DNA from: Devosia sp. 66-14
GTDB lineage: Bacteria; Pseudomonadota; Alphaproteobacteria; Rhizobiales; Devosiaceae
Length of the DNA stretch: 64,000 nucleotides
Assembly (NCBI GenBank): GCA_001899085.1
Contig: MKVB01000003.1
Location: 175,035-239,034, forward strand
Direction of reading: 5' to 3'
Below, piece by piece: positions 44,768-53,872 of the stretch (its first letter is position 1; every line of letters starts with the position of its first letter). The translations under genes and the position numbers were made by a program. Under the pieces are notes generated by a model. The model was not told the origin of the DNA, ran no database searches, and saw nothing but the letters and a program-made list of their open reading frames with translations.

Positions 44768-46623
44768 CAGACCACCTTGTGCTGCTCACCGGTCTGCACG
44801 TTGACGAAGCCCTCGGGCGCCAGCTCGCTCGGCGCCACCAGCACCCAGCGCCAGGGCGAGCAGGTCAGCGTCGCAAACTTCAGGAACTCGGGGAAGCCGG
44901 GTTTCCAGAGGTTCAGCGCCGAAGGCTTGTACATCCACTCGACCTGTTCGGCTGCACGATAAAAGACCTGCATGTCGGTATCGAACGCCTCGGCCGAGCG
45001 CGCGGTCATCAGCCCGCCGATCTCGAAGCGCATCTCGGCGACCACCTCGCCCCGGTGCACCAGCACCCAGCCGCCATCGATCTCCTGCAGCCGGTTCACC
45101 GCCTTGGCCATGGCGGCGTCGGAGGAGCCGATGCACCAGACATTGTGGCTGTCATGCGCCACCGAGGAAGCGAGCGCGGTGTCGGGGTCGGCCGGGCCGC
45201 AGCCGGTCCAGAACATCCTGGCCACCGCGCCGTCGCCGCGATAGCGATCGACCAGCGCCCATTTGGTGATCAGCCGACCGGTGTCGCGCTGCACCAGGCC
45301 ATCGACCACCGGCAGGGCCTCGACCAGGTAATCCTCGTTCCAGTGGAAGGGCCGCAGCACCGCCGCCTGCATGGTGTGACGGCCCGGCTCGGCCTTGATG
45401 GCGAAATCGTCGGCGCTGAGGACCCGGCCGATATGCATGGTCTTTCGAGCCCAGTCCGGCCAGTCGATGGGGGCCAGCGGGCCGAGGAACTGCTTGCCGT
45501 CCGACACCAGCCGGCCATCGGCATAGACGTGCCGGATCGACAGCGTCTTGACGTCGTCGAGCAATACTATGTCGGCATAGCGTCCCGGCGAGATCGAGCC
45601 GACCCACTGGTCGATGCGCATGTGGCGGGCCGGGTTGATGGTGGCGCACTGGATGGCGATCTCCGGCGCGAGGCCATATTCGATGGCGTGCCGCACGTTG
45701 TAGTCGGCGGCGCCCTTTTCCAGCGTTTCGGAGGCCGACCGGTCATCGGTGGTGAAGGCGATGTTCGACCAGTCGGTCAGCCGCTCGATCAGGCCGGGAA
45801 GTATGACGTCATAGGAGAACGGGCGGAGCTCGGTGAAGATGCCATGGCTCAGCCGCTCCCAGGCTTCCTCGAGCGCCCAGACCTCATGGTCGGACGAGAT
45901 GCCGGCGGCGGCGAAAGCCGACAGATCATGTGGATCGATCAGCCCGGAGCCGTGCCCCTCGACCACGCCGCGCATCTCCATGGTGGCGCCGATCATTCCC
46001 CACATGCGGATATAGCCGGGGTTCTCGGGGTTCCACACCGACGGCCAGTCCATCACCTCGTCGAGGCTGACAGTCCCCATGTCGTGGGCCAGGAACTCGC
46101 GCTGTTCCTCGTAGCCGTAATAGCCACCCGACTCTTCCCAGGCGCTGGGCGGTACGGCCGAACCGGGCTGGATGAAGATCTTCAACGGCGAGCCGGCAAG
46201 CCTGGATTTCTGCCAGAACTCCTGGTTCTTCGGGCCGTTGACGTTAGCAAACTCGTGGCTCGCCTCACAGGTCCAGGTATTGCCGCGCGGCAGCACCAGA
46301 GCCGCCTCGAACTCGGGAGTGATGTGGGTCGATTCGATGTGCTTGTGCACCTCGCCGAAGCCAGGCACGGCGCTGAGATTGGGATAGCTGACGCGCGCCT
46401 TCACCTCGCCGCGGTAGCTGCCGCGCGGGCCGACAAAGGCGATGCGGCGGCCGGAGACGACGATCTCCTGGTCTTCCAGCCAATGTCGCGAATGCACCGA
46501 AAGCAGCCTGCCGACCTCGATCACCAGATCCGCCGGGCGCTTGGCCAGCGCCACCAGGGTGAGATGCTGGCGAATGGAAACTTCGTCCTCGGCGTTGAGG
46601 ATCAGGTCGTCGGGCAGGTGCAT
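44764..46623 (-). CDS. ade: Adenine deaminase-like amidohydrolase
   Basis: Bacterial Ade converts adenine to hypoxanthine. This 619-residue protein has the amidohydrolase barrel with the HxH pair His93/His95 in EVHKHIESTHITP, then ISSDHEVW, FTTDDRSA and the Ade C-terminal domain (SVAHDSHNVWCIG). The metal motif differs from the usual DxHxHIESS: glutamate replaces the aspartate. Length and domain order fit Ade, but activity on adenine is inferred. The ATG at 46621-46623 is preceded by a TTG. The 4-base overlap with guaD shows one operon: ade-guaD-deoxyribosyltransferase. Confidence 0.88.
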   Translation of the reverse strand: MHLPDDLILNAEDEVSIRQHLTLVALAKRPADLVIEVGRLLSVHSRHWLEDQEIVVSGRRIAFVGPRGSYRGEVKARVSYPNLSAVPGFGEVHKHIESTHITPEFEAALVLPRGNTWTCEASHEFANVNGPKNQEFWQKSRLAGSPLKIFIQPGSAVPPSAWEESGGYYGYEEQREFLAHDMGTVSLDEVMDWPSVWNPENPGYIRMWGMIGATMEMRGVVEGHGSGLIDPHDLSAFAAAGISSDHEVWALEEAWERLSHGIFTELRPFSYDVILPGLIERLTDWSNIAFTTDDRSASETLEKGAADYNVRHAIEYGLAPEIAIQCATINPARHMRIDQWVGSISPGRYADIVLLDDVKTLSIRHVYADGRLVSDGKQFLGPLAPIDWPDWARKTMHIGRVLSADDFAIKAEPGRHTMQAAVLRPFHWNEDYLVEALPVVDGLVQRDTGRLITKWALVDRYRGDGAVARMFWTGCGPADPDTALASSVAHDSHNVWCIGSSDAAMAKAVNRLQEIDGGWVLVHRGEVVAEMRFEIGGLMTARSAEAFDTDMQVFYRAAEQVEWMYKPSALNLWKPGFPEFLKFATLTCSPWRWVLVAPSELAPEGFVNVQTGEQHKVVW

Positions 46624-46762
46624 CAAGGGCTCATCCGGGGGAGTGCAACGCTTTAGTAAAGCGGTTTACGAAACGGAGCGCAATGCATCGTGATGAGGGA
46701 CGTACAGCAAGCCGCCGGGACGCTTAAGCCTCTCTGAACCGGTGCTGTCCTAAGCTGGCATC

Positions 46763-48001
46763 ATGACCCATGCCCACCCCCAACCGGCCGCCGATCTGCT
46801 GTCGCAGCAGGCGCCGCGCGCCGCGGCGGACCCGCGGCCCGCCTCGGTGGTGCCGGCGAGCGACGGGTTCATCGGGCTGGCCGCGCTGACCCTCGCCTGG
46901 CTGGTGGTGATGGCGCTGCGGCCGCCGGTGCTGCTCGCGACCTGGATCGTGCTGCTCGCCACCGCGCTGCCGATGCTCTGGTGCGAGTTGCGGCGGGTGC
47001 CCGCCGGCGCAGGTGGCGAACGCAGCGGCAGCACCCCTCTGACCTGGCTCGCGGGCTTCCTCATTGCCACCGCGCCGTTCCTCCTGGTGCACGGCCAGCA
47101 CGCCGACCTGATCGTCTGGCTGCTGGCCTGGGTGGTGATCGCCCCGGCGTTCGTCGTACGGCTCGGCCTCGAAGCGCGCCGCAACGGCCGGGTTGCCGGC
47201 GGCTTTCCGGCAGAGCTTGGTCGCGCCCTGCTGCCGTTCGATCGCACCCGGCTGCGTGCCCTCGCAGCCCCGGCTCGCCTCTGGGCGCTGAAGGCGTTCT
47301 TCATTCCGCTCTATGCCGGCAGCCTCTACGCGCTGCTGACCCTTGCGCTCGCCAACCCGCTGGACGCGCCGATCGCCTGGCTCGGGCTGGCGGTGACCTT
47401 CGCCTACACCATCGACCTGAGCTTCGGGCTCAGCGGCTACCTGATGGCGTCGAACAGCCTGTTGCCGACCATCCGCTCGACCCAGACGCGGTTCAGCGGC
47501 TGGCTGGTCTGCCTCGTCTGCTACGGGCCGGTGATGTCGCACTGGCCGGCGTTCGAAGCCGTGGTGCTCGAAGAGATCAGCTGGCCGCGACTGCTGACCG
47601 GCAATCCGCTGCTGCTTGCGGGCGCCGCGGCGATGCTGGTGCTGCTGGGCCTTTACGTGTGGGCCACGGTCTGTTTCGGGCTGCGCTTCTGCAACCTCAC
47701 CAATCGCGGGCTGATCAGCCACGGCCCCTACCGCCTGATGAAGCACCCGGCCTATTTCGCGCACACGGCCAATGCCTGGATCATCACCTTCGTGTTCATG
47801 CCGGCCGCCGGGATCGCACTCGGGCCGTCGCAGCTACTGGTGCCGCTGGCCTTCACCTTGCTCTACTGGCTGCGCTCGGTCACCGAAGAGCAGCACCTGC
47901 GCGAAGATTCCGACTATGCCGGCTATGCCGCCTGGATCGACCGCAACGGGCTGGTGGCGCGCGCCCGGCGGCGCTTTGGCTGGCAGCCGCCGCCGCGCTG
48001 A
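46763..48001 (+). CDS. Integral membrane protein with ICMT/PEMT-like methyltransferase domain
   Basis: A 412-residue protein with about eight to nine hydrophobic helices. The last 100 residues carry the isoprenylcysteine carboxyl methyltransferase/phospholipid methyltransferase pattern: NRGLISHGPYRLMKHPAYFA followed by EEQHLREDSDYAGYAAWI. The SAM-binding region is therefore likely, with a lipid or small hydrophobic substrate in the membrane. The long N-terminal membrane part is not explained by that family. It is divergent from ade. Confidence 0.78.
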   Translation: MTHAHPQPAADLLSQQAPRAAADPRPASVVPASDGFIGLAALTLAWLVVMALRPPVLLATWIVLLATALPMLWCELRRVPAGAGGERSGSTPLTWLAGFLIATAPFLLVHGQHADLIVWLLAWVVIAPAFVVRLGLEARRNGRVAGGFPAELGRALLPFDRTRLRALAAPARLWALKAFFIPLYAGSLYALLTLALANPLDAPIAWLGLAVTFAYTIDLSFGLSGYLMASNSLLPTIRSTQTRFSGWLVCLVCYGPVMSHWPAFEAVVLEEISWPRLLTGNPLLLAGAAAMLVLLGLYVWATVCFGLRFCNLTNRGLISHGPYRLMKHPAYFAHTANAWIITFVFMPAAGIALGPSQLLVPLAFTLLYWLRSVTEEQHLREDSDYAGYAAWIDRNGLVARARRRFGWQPPPR

Positions 48002-48084
48002 TCGCGTCGTATCCGACTTGCTGCGGCGGCGGGGTTTTGCCATAAGCTGCCGGCCTCGATCCCGACATAGCGAGGTGCCCCGCG

Positions 48085-49062
48085 ATGAGCCAGATTGCCA
48101 TCTTCAGTGGTAGCTCTCATCCCGAACTCGCGGCCCGGATCTGCGCCGAACTCAACGTTCCGCTGCTGCCGACGCGGGTAAAGCGCTTCTCCAACGACTG
48201 CATCGAAGTGCAGCTGCAAGCCAATTGCCGCGAGCAGGACGTGTTCCTGATCCAGACGCTGAGTGCGCCGGTGCAGGATCATCTGGTCGAACTGCTGCTG
48301 ATGCTCGACGCGGCGCGCGGCGCTTCGGCGGCCCGGATCACCGCGGTGATCCCGCATTATGCCTATGCCCGCTCGGACAAGAAGGATGCGCCGCGCATCT
48401 CGATCGGCGGGCGCATGGTTGCCGACCTGTTGCTGACCGCCGGCGCCAACCGGGTGCTGACGATGACGCTGCATTCGCCGCAGGTGCATGGCTTTTTCAG
48501 CGTGCCGGTCGATCACCTGCATGCCTTGGGCGAGCTCGCCGAGTATTTCCAGCGCTATGACACCAGCAACGCCGTGGTGGTGTCGCCGGATCTCGGCAAC
48601 GCCAAGAATGCGGCGGCATTCGCCAAGCGCCTCGGCGTGCCGGTGGCGGCGGGCGCCAAGGAGCGGATCAGCGACAGCGAAGTGCGGATCACCGCGATCA
48701 TCGGCGAAGTCGAGGGGCGCGACGTGATCGTGCTGGACGACGAGATCGCCAGCGGCGGCTCGATGGTCGAACTGCTGCGGCACCTGAGGCAGCATGGCGC
48801 ACGCTCGGTCCGCATCGCCTGTACGCACGGCATTTTCGCCAGCAACGCGATCGCTCGGCTGGCGGCAGAACCGGACGTGCTGGAGATCGTCTGCACCGAC
48901 ACGCTGCCGATCAGCGAGGCGCGGCGCCATCCCAAGCTGACGGTGCTGTCGATCGCCCCGGCGCTGGCCGAAGCGATGCGCCGGATCAATAGCGGGGAAT
49001 CGGTGAGCACGCTGTTCCACTCCGAGCAGCCGGCACCAACGGTGACGCGGCTTCGGGCCTAA
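48085..49062 (+). CDS. Divergent ribose-phosphate pyrophosphokinase
   Basis: PRPP synthetase makes phosphoribosyl pyrophosphate from ribose 5-phosphate and ATP. The 325-residue protein has both phosphoribosyltransferase-like halves, HYAYARSDKKDAPRISIGGR and the PRPP loop DDEIASGGSMVEL, where standard Prs has DDMIDTGGT. The flexible catalytic loop reads KERISDSEV, retaining a Lys and an Arg. These changes suggest a paralogue rather than the main prs gene. Its location near purine deaminases suggests a role in base salvage. GAGGTG precedes ATG 48085. Confidence 0.85.
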   Translation: MSQIAIFSGSSHPELAARICAELNVPLLPTRVKRFSNDCIEVQLQANCREQDVFLIQTLSAPVQDHLVELLLMLDAARGASAARITAVIPHYAYARSDKKDAPRISIGGRMVADLLLTAGANRVLTMTLHSPQVHGFFSVPVDHLHALGELAEYFQRYDTSNAVVVSPDLGNAKNAAAFAKRLGVPVAAGAKERISDSEVRITAIIGEVEGRDVIVLDDEIASGGSMVELLRHLRQHGARSVRIACTHGIFASNAIARLAAEPDVLEIVCTDTLPISEARRHPKLTVLSIAPALAEAMRRINSGESVSTLFHSEQPAPTVTRLRA

Positions 49063-49084
49063 GACCAGTATTGGCAGTCGGGAT

Positions 49085-49252
49085 TCCCTCTCCCGTTACG
49101 GGGGAGGGGGAGCACGCGAAAGCGTGGTGGGATGGGGGTACCCCACGCACGGGCGGTAGGCGGATGTGGCATAGGCCGGTGTTTGTGGCGCCCCCCTCCC
49201 ACCAGCCTGTCGGTCGGTGCCCCCTCCCCCGCAAGCGGGAGAGGGACGCCGA
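49085..49252. repeat. Inverted-repeat element between convergent genes (copy 9)
   Basis: CCCTCTCCCGTTACGGGGGAG at the left and CCTCCCCCGCAAGCGGGAGAGG at the right are complementary, with GGTGGGATGGGGGTA/CCCCCCTCCCACC inside. It lies between the PRPP synthetase and hemW. Confidence 0.75.
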
Positions 49253-49265
49253 CTGCTACATCGAC

Positions 49266-50474
49266 TCAGGCTGCCAGATCCGCGACCACGGCATCCAGCA
49301 CCGGCCAGCCCTTGTCGGTGACGCGGATGAAGCCGTTGGGCAGGGTTTCGACAAAGCCGATCGAGCGGAGCTCGTTGATCTGGCGCTCGGAGATGGCGCG
49401 GCCGGAGATCTTGTGGAAGCGGCGCGGGTCGATGCCCTCGCGCAGCCGCAGCCCCATCACCAGCAGTTCGTCGCCCTCTTCCTCCCAGGTGAGGATGTCG
49501 TCGGTGACCATGCCGTGGCCGCGCGATTGCACGCGCTTCTGCCAGTCGAACGGCATTTTCTCGGTCGCCGTGGCGTGGCGCTGGTTATTGATCAGCAGCC
49601 GCCCATGGGCCCCGGGGCCGACGCCGACATACTCGCCATAGCGCCAGTAGATCAGGTTGTGGCGGCTTTCCTGGCCGGGGCGGGCGTGGTTGGAAATCTC
49701 GTAGGCCGGCAGACCCGCGTTCTGGGTCAGCTCCTGCGTCATCTCGTAGAAATCGGCGCTCAGGTCCTCGTCGGGCATCTTCAGCTTGCCGGCGCGGAAC
49801 AGATCGTAATAGCGCGTGCCCATCTCGATGGTGAGCTGGTAGAGCGAGACGTGCCCGGCTTCGGCCAGCCACAGCGCCTCGGTCAGTTCGTCCTGCCATT
49901 CGTCGAGCGTCTGGCGCGGGCGCGAATAGATCAGGTCGAAGCTGGAGCGCGGGAAGATCGACTGCGCCAGCCGCACCGCGGCGACGGCTTCATCGACGGT
50001 ATGCCGGCGGCCGAGTTCGGCCAGCGGCCCCTCGCGCAGCGACTGCACGCCAAGCGAAACGCGGTTCACGCCGGCCGAACGATAGCCGCGGAACCGCTCC
50101 GCTTCGACCGAGGTCGGGTTGGCCTCGAGGGTGATCTCGGCGCGCGGATCGATGACCCAGTGCTTCGAGATGGCGTTCAGGATGCCCTCGACCGAGCGCG
50201 GATCCATCAACGACGGAGTGCCGCCGCCGAAAAAGATCGACTGCACGGTGCGCCCGGGGGTCTGTTTGGCGAAATGCGCCAGCTCGGCGGCATAGGATTC
50301 AACGTAGGTCTGCTCATCGAACTCGCCGCGGTGCACGTGCGAGTTGAAATCGCAGTACGGGCACTTGGCAGCGCAGAACGGCCAATGCACGTAGACGCCG
50401 AACAGGCCGTTGGAGCGCGGATCGACGGAGTTGTGACCGAACGTTTCAGTGCTCAACGCCGCCTCCCAATGCAT
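49266..50474 (-). CDS. hemW: Radical SAM heme chaperone HemW
   Basis: HemW is a radical-SAM protein that binds heme and delivers it to respiratory enzymes; it was long misannotated as oxygen-independent coproporphyrinogen oxidase. The 402-residue product has the iron-sulfur motif CAAKCPYC, the SAM-region FFGGGTPSLMD, and lacks the N-terminal extra cysteine of HemN. The ATG at 50474 overlaps rdgB by 29 bases; TTG starts further in are possible. It is the last gene of rph-rdgB-hemW. Confidence 0.93.
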   Translation of the reverse strand: MHWEAALSTETFGHNSVDPRSNGLFGVYVHWPFCAAKCPYCDFNSHVHRGEFDEQTYVESYAAELAHFAKQTPGRTVQSIFFGGGTPSLMDPRSVEGILNAISKHWVIDPRAEITLEANPTSVEAERFRGYRSAGVNRVSLGVQSLREGPLAELGRRHTVDEAVAAVRLAQSIFPRSSFDLIYSRPRQTLDEWQDELTEALWLAEAGHVSLYQLTIEMGTRYYDLFRAGKLKMPDEDLSADFYEMTQELTQNAGLPAYEISNHARPGQESRHNLIYWRYGEYVGVGPGAHGRLLINNQRHATATEKMPFDWQKRVQSRGHGMVTDDILTWEEEGDELLVMGLRLREGIDPRRFHKISGRAISERQINELRSIGFVETLPNGFIRVTDKGWPVLDAVVADLAA

Positions 50475-51114
50475 CGTCGACGAATTTGGCGAAGGCGCGG
50501 GCGCGGTGGCTCAGGCCCACCTTGCCGGGGGCCCAGGAGTGCTTGGCCTCGGATGGCATCTCACCGAAGGTGATGTCGTAGCCGTCGGGCATGAACACCG
50601 GATCGAAGCCAAACCCCTTGTCACCGCGCGGCGGCCAGACCAGCGTGCCCTCGGCCTTGCCCTCGTAGATCACTTCGCGGCCATCGGGATGAGCGAGGCA
50701 GAGCGTGGCGTTGAAACTGCCGCGGCGCTCGCCCGGGGTGCTGGCGCCGACGCCCTGCAAGGCGTCCTCGACGCGGCGCATGCCGACCATGTAGTCGCGA
50801 CCGCCATGGGCGCTGGAGCCGGCCCAATCGGCGGTGTAGACGCCCGGCTTGCCGCCGATCGCGTTGACCGACAGGCCGGAGTCGTCGGCCAGCGCGACGT
50901 TGTTCGCCGCGGCCGCGGCAGCGTGCGCCTTGATGCGGGCGTTCTCGATGAAAGTGGTGCCGGTTTCCTCGGGCTCCGGCAGGCCCAGTTCGCCGGCCGA
51001 CACCAGGTCGAGCCCGAACGGCGCCAGGAGTTCCTTGAACTCGGCGAGCTTGCCCGCATTGTGGGTCGCCAGCACCAGCCGGTCGCCGCGCCGCAATGTG
51101 AGCTTGTGCGTCAT
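50446..51114 (-). CDS. rdgB: XTP/dITP diphosphatase (RdgB/HAM1)
   Basis: RdgB removes non-canonical purine nucleotides (dITP, XTP) from the pool. The 222-residue protein has VLATHNAGKLAEFKELL, the metal-binding ETGTTFIENARIKA and ADDSGLSVNAIGGKPGVYTADWAG, and the base-recognition segment GFGFDPVFMPDG and SHRARAF. The start ATG 51112-51114 follows GGGAAAG. It lies between rph and hemW. Confidence 0.96.
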   Translation of the reverse strand: MTHKLTLRRGDRLVLATHNAGKLAEFKELLAPFGLDLVSAGELGLPEPEETGTTFIENARIKAHAAAAAANNVALADDSGLSVNAIGGKPGVYTADWAGSSAHGGRDYMVGMRRVEDALQGVGASTPGERRGSFNATLCLAHPDGREVIYEGKAEGTLVWPPRGDKGFGFDPVFMPDGYDITFGEMPSEAKHSWAPGKVGLSHRARAFAKFVDDALGGGVEH

Positions 51115-51172
51115 CAGCCGGTCTTTCCCTGGGGCATGACTGTCATCCGAAAGCCGTTGCCGATTTTCGAGC

Positions 51173-51886
51173 TCATGCCAGTGCCGCCTTCTGCATGGTG
51201 GTCAATTCGCCAATGCCCTGCTCTGCCAGTTTCATCAGGCTGTCGAGCTCATCGCGACTGAACGGCACCTGTTCGGCGGTGCCCTGGATCTCGACGAACT
51301 TGCCGGTGCCGGTCATGACGAAATTGGCATCGGTATGGGCCTCGACATCCTCGAGATAGTCGAGGTCGAGCACCGGGGTGCCGCGATAGATGCCGCAGGA
51401 AATGGCAGCGACCGAATCGCGCAGCACCGGGCCCTTGGTGAGGCCCCGGGCTTCCAGCCACTTGATGGCATCGGCCAGCGCCACATAGGCCCCGGTGATC
51501 GAGGCGGTGCGGGTGCCGCCATCGGCTTCCAGCACGTCGCAATCGAGCGTGATCTGGTTCTCGCCCAGCGCCTGCATGTCGACCACGGCGCGCAGCGAAC
51601 GGCCGATCAGGCGCTGGATCTCCTGCGTGCGGCCGCTCTGCTTGCCTTGTGCCGCCTCGCGCTTGGTGCGCGATCCGGTGGCGCGCGGCAGCATGCCGTA
51701 TTCGGCGGTGACCCAGCCCATGCCGGAGCTGCGGCGCCACGAGGGAAGCGTGGTTTCGACCGAGGCCGTGACGAACACCTTGGTCGAGCCGAAGGTGACG
51801 AAGCAACTGCCCTCCGCCTTGGGAGCGACGTTGCGTTCGAGCGTCACGGCCCGCATCTGGTCTGGCTGGCGTCCGGAGGGCCGCAT
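51173..51886 (-). CDS. rph: Ribonuclease PH
   Basis: RNase PH trims the 3' ends of tRNA precursors by phosphorolysis. The 237-residue length is standard. Key segments are [12 protein letters not shown] at the start, [31 protein letters not shown], and [24 protein letters not shown]. It is transcribed away from hrcA, the usual arrangement in Rhizobiales. Confidence 0.97.
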   Translation of the reverse strand: MRPSGRQPDQMRAVTLERNVAPKAEGSCFVTFGSTKVFVTASVETTLPSWRRSSGMGWVTAEYGMLPRATGSRTKREAAQGKQSGRTQEIQRLIGRSLRAVVDMQALGENQITLDCDVLEADGGTRTASITGAYVALADAIKWLEARGLTKGPVLRDSVAAISCGIYRGTPVLDLDYLEDVEAHTDANFVMTGTGKFVEIQGTAEQVPFSRDELDSLMKLAEQGIGELTTMQKAALA

Positions 51887-51991
51887 ATGATCAAATCACT
51901 CGTTCTTGGAAAAGCTGTTAACCGCCTCTTAACCCTGACCGTCCCCTCGAACAAGCAGCGGCAACTTGGCGGCACAGGCCTTTCCGCCTAA

Positions 51992-53086
51992 ATGGTGAAC
52001 ATGGCAGATCGCACAAAAGCTCCCGAAGACGTGCTGGCGGTGCTCAACGCCCGCAGCCAGGACATCTTCCGCAAGCTGGTGGAACGCTATCTCGACACCG
52101 GCACCCCGGTGGCCTCGCGCGACCTGGCGCGGATGCTGAGCGTCGGCCTCAGCCCCGCTTCGGTGCGCAACGTGATGGCCGATCTCGAAGATCTCGGGCT
52201 GATCGCTTCGCCGCACACCTCGGCCGGCCGGCTGCCGACGCAGCAGGGCCTCAGGTTCTTCGTCGATGCCATGCTGGAGATCGGCGCGGTCAACGAGGAC
52301 GAGAAGGCGGCGATTGCCAAGCAGATCCAGGGTCCGGCGGTGCATGGGCAGGTCGAGGACCTCTTGACCGAGGCGAGCCAGCTGCTCAGCGGGCTCAGCC
52401 ATGGCGCGGGCGTGGTGATCGCGCAGAAATCCGACCTGGTGCTCAAGCACATCGAGTTCATCCGGCTCGATGCGGAACGGGCCATGGTGGTGCTGGTGGG
52501 CGAGGACGGCTCGGTGGAAAACCGGGTGCTGCCGCTGCCGCCGGGGCTGACGGCGAGCGCCCTGACCCAGGCTTCGAACTACCTGGCGCATTTCGCCGTG
52601 GGCAAGACACTGACCGAGACGCGCAAGACCCTGCAGGCGCAACGCGATGCCACGGTGCACGAGCTCGACGAACTCACGCACAAGCTGGTCGAGGCCGGGC
52701 TGGCGACGCTTTCCGGATCGGGCACCGCCTCGCCCCCGACGGTGATCGTGCGGGGTCGGGCCAACCTGATCAACGACACCATGGCGTCGGAAGAACTGAG
52801 CCGGGTCAAGCAGCTGTTCGACGAACTGGAAAGCCGCGACGGGCTGATCGAGCTGCTCGGCGATACCGAGACGGCGCAGGGGGTGAAGATCTTCATCGGC
52901 TCGGAGAACAAGCTGTTCTCGCTGTCCGGCTCGTCGGTGATCCTCAGCCCCTACAAGGACGCCAACCAGAAGGTGGTCGGCGTGCTTGGGGTGATCGGGC
53001 CGACCCGGCTCAACTATGCCCGCATCGTGCCGGTGGTGGACTACACTGCCAACGTGGTCTCGGCGATGATGGCCCGCAAAGGCTGA
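51992..53086 (+). CDS. hrcA: Heat-inducible transcription repressor HrcA
   Basis: HrcA represses chaperone genes by binding CIRCE elements, most often at groESL. The 364-residue protein has the winged helix (GTPVASRDLARMLSVGLSPASVRNVMADLEDLGLI), then SPHTSAGRLPTQQGLRFFVD and the C-terminal GAF-like part ending GVIGPTRLNYARIVPVVDY. Two starts are close, ATG 51992 and ATG 52001, neither with a good ribosome binding site. No CIRCE sequence (TTAGCACTC-N9-GAGTGCTAA) is seen in the window. Confidence 0.96.
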   Translation: MVNMADRTKAPEDVLAVLNARSQDIFRKLVERYLDTGTPVASRDLARMLSVGLSPASVRNVMADLEDLGLIASPHTSAGRLPTQQGLRFFVDAMLEIGAVNEDEKAAIAKQIQGPAVHGQVEDLLTEASQLLSGLSHGAGVVIAQKSDLVLKHIEFIRLDAERAMVVLVGEDGSVENRVLPLPPGLTASALTQASNYLAHFAVGKTLTETRKTLQAQRDATVHELDELTHKLVEAGLATLSGSGTASPPTVIVRGRANLINDTMASEELSRVKQLFDELESRDGLIELLGDTETAQGVKIFIGSENKLFSLSGSSVILSPYKDANQKVVGVLGVIGPTRLNYARIVPVVDYTANVVSAMMARKG

Positions 53087-53113
53087 GGCGAGCGGTCGGG
53101 AACCTTTCCGAGG

Positions 53114-53142
53114 CTTGAATCTTATCGCTCGTTGGCCGATAT
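53114..53142 (+). promoter_or_regulatory. RpoH (sigma-32) promoter of grpE
   Basis: CTTGAA (53114-53119), a 17-base spacer and CGATAT (53137-53142) match the alphaproteobacterial heat-shock promoter pattern CTTG-N17-CYTATNT reasonably well. It lies 40 bases before grpE, between hrcA and grpE, so grpE can be heat-induced independently of hrcA. Confidence 0.6.
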
Positions 53143-53181
53143 GCGGGGCAAACGCGATCAGCGACACATTCCAAGGTCCCA

Positions 53182-53802
53182 ATGAACGACGATACGAACA
53201 AGCCCGAGGACGACAAGGCCGCCACCGCGACCGAGGCCACGGATATCAACCAAGAGCAGCAGACCGCCGAGCCGGCAGCGACGCCCGATCCGATCGAGGC
53301 CCTGAAGGCCGAGAACGGCGACCTGCGCGACAAGCTGCTGCGCACCATCGCCGAGATGGAAAACCTGCGTAAACGCAACGAACGCGAAATCGCCGATACC
53401 CGGTCCTACGCCATTGCCGGCTTTGCCCGCGACATGCTGACCGCCACCGATTCGCTGAGCCGCGCCCTGATGGTGCTGCCGGCCGAAGCGCGCGACAGCT
53501 CGGATACGACCACCAAGTCGCTGATCGAAGGCATCGAGATGACCGAGCGCGAGATGCAGCGGCTGCTCGCCAAGCACGGCGTCAAGCCGATCGAGGCGGA
53601 AGGCCAGAAGTTCGATCCGCACAAGCACCAGGCAATGTTCGAGGTTCCCGATCCGTCGCGCCCGGAAGGTACCGTGGTGCAGGTGGTGCAGGCCGGCTTC
53701 GCCATCGGCGACCGCGTGCTGCGCCCGGCCATGGTCGGCGTGGCCAAGGGCGGCGGCGCCACCGGCGCCCCGGCCGAAGGCACGATCGACAAGAGCGTCT
53801 GA
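53182..53802 (+). CDS. grpE: Nucleotide exchange factor GrpE
   Basis: GrpE releases ADP from DnaK and so drives the chaperone cycle. The 206-residue protein has an acidic, low-complexity N-terminus, the long paired helix ([31 protein letters not shown]) and the C-terminal beta domain with [38 protein letters not shown] precedes ATG 53182. A strong terminator follows 21 bases after the stop. Confidence 0.97.
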   Translation: MNDDTNKPEDDKAATATEATDINQEQQTAEPAATPDPIEALKAENGDLRDKLLRTIAEMENLRKRNEREIADTRSYAIAGFARDMLTATDSLSRALMVLPAEARDSSDTTTKSLIEGIEMTEREMQRLLAKHGVKPIEAEGQKFDPHKHQAMFEVPDPSRPEGTVVQVVQAGFAIGDRVLRPAMVGVAKGGGATGAPAEGTIDKSV

Positions 53803-53823
53803 TTTCACCTCTCGGTGAATGTC

Positions 53824-53852
53824 AAAAGGGCGCTCCGGCGCCCTTTTTCTTT
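53824..53852 (+). terminator. Rho-independent terminator of grpE
   Basis: AAAAGGGCGC (53824-53833) pairs with GCGCCCTTTT (53838-53847) around a 4-base loop, followed by TCTTTT. It separates grpE from the methyltransferase gene. Confidence 0.88.
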
Positions 53853-53872
53853 TGCCCCTTATGGAGACCGCG

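Noticed and set aside
44779-46656. 625-residue plus-strand frame opposite ade
   Set aside because: Antisense shadow of the adenine deaminase gene, rich in His, Arg and Gly with no motif.
51887-51991. CIRCE element upstream of hrcA
   Set aside because: No TTAGCACTC/GAGTGCTAA halves are present in the rph-hrcA gap.
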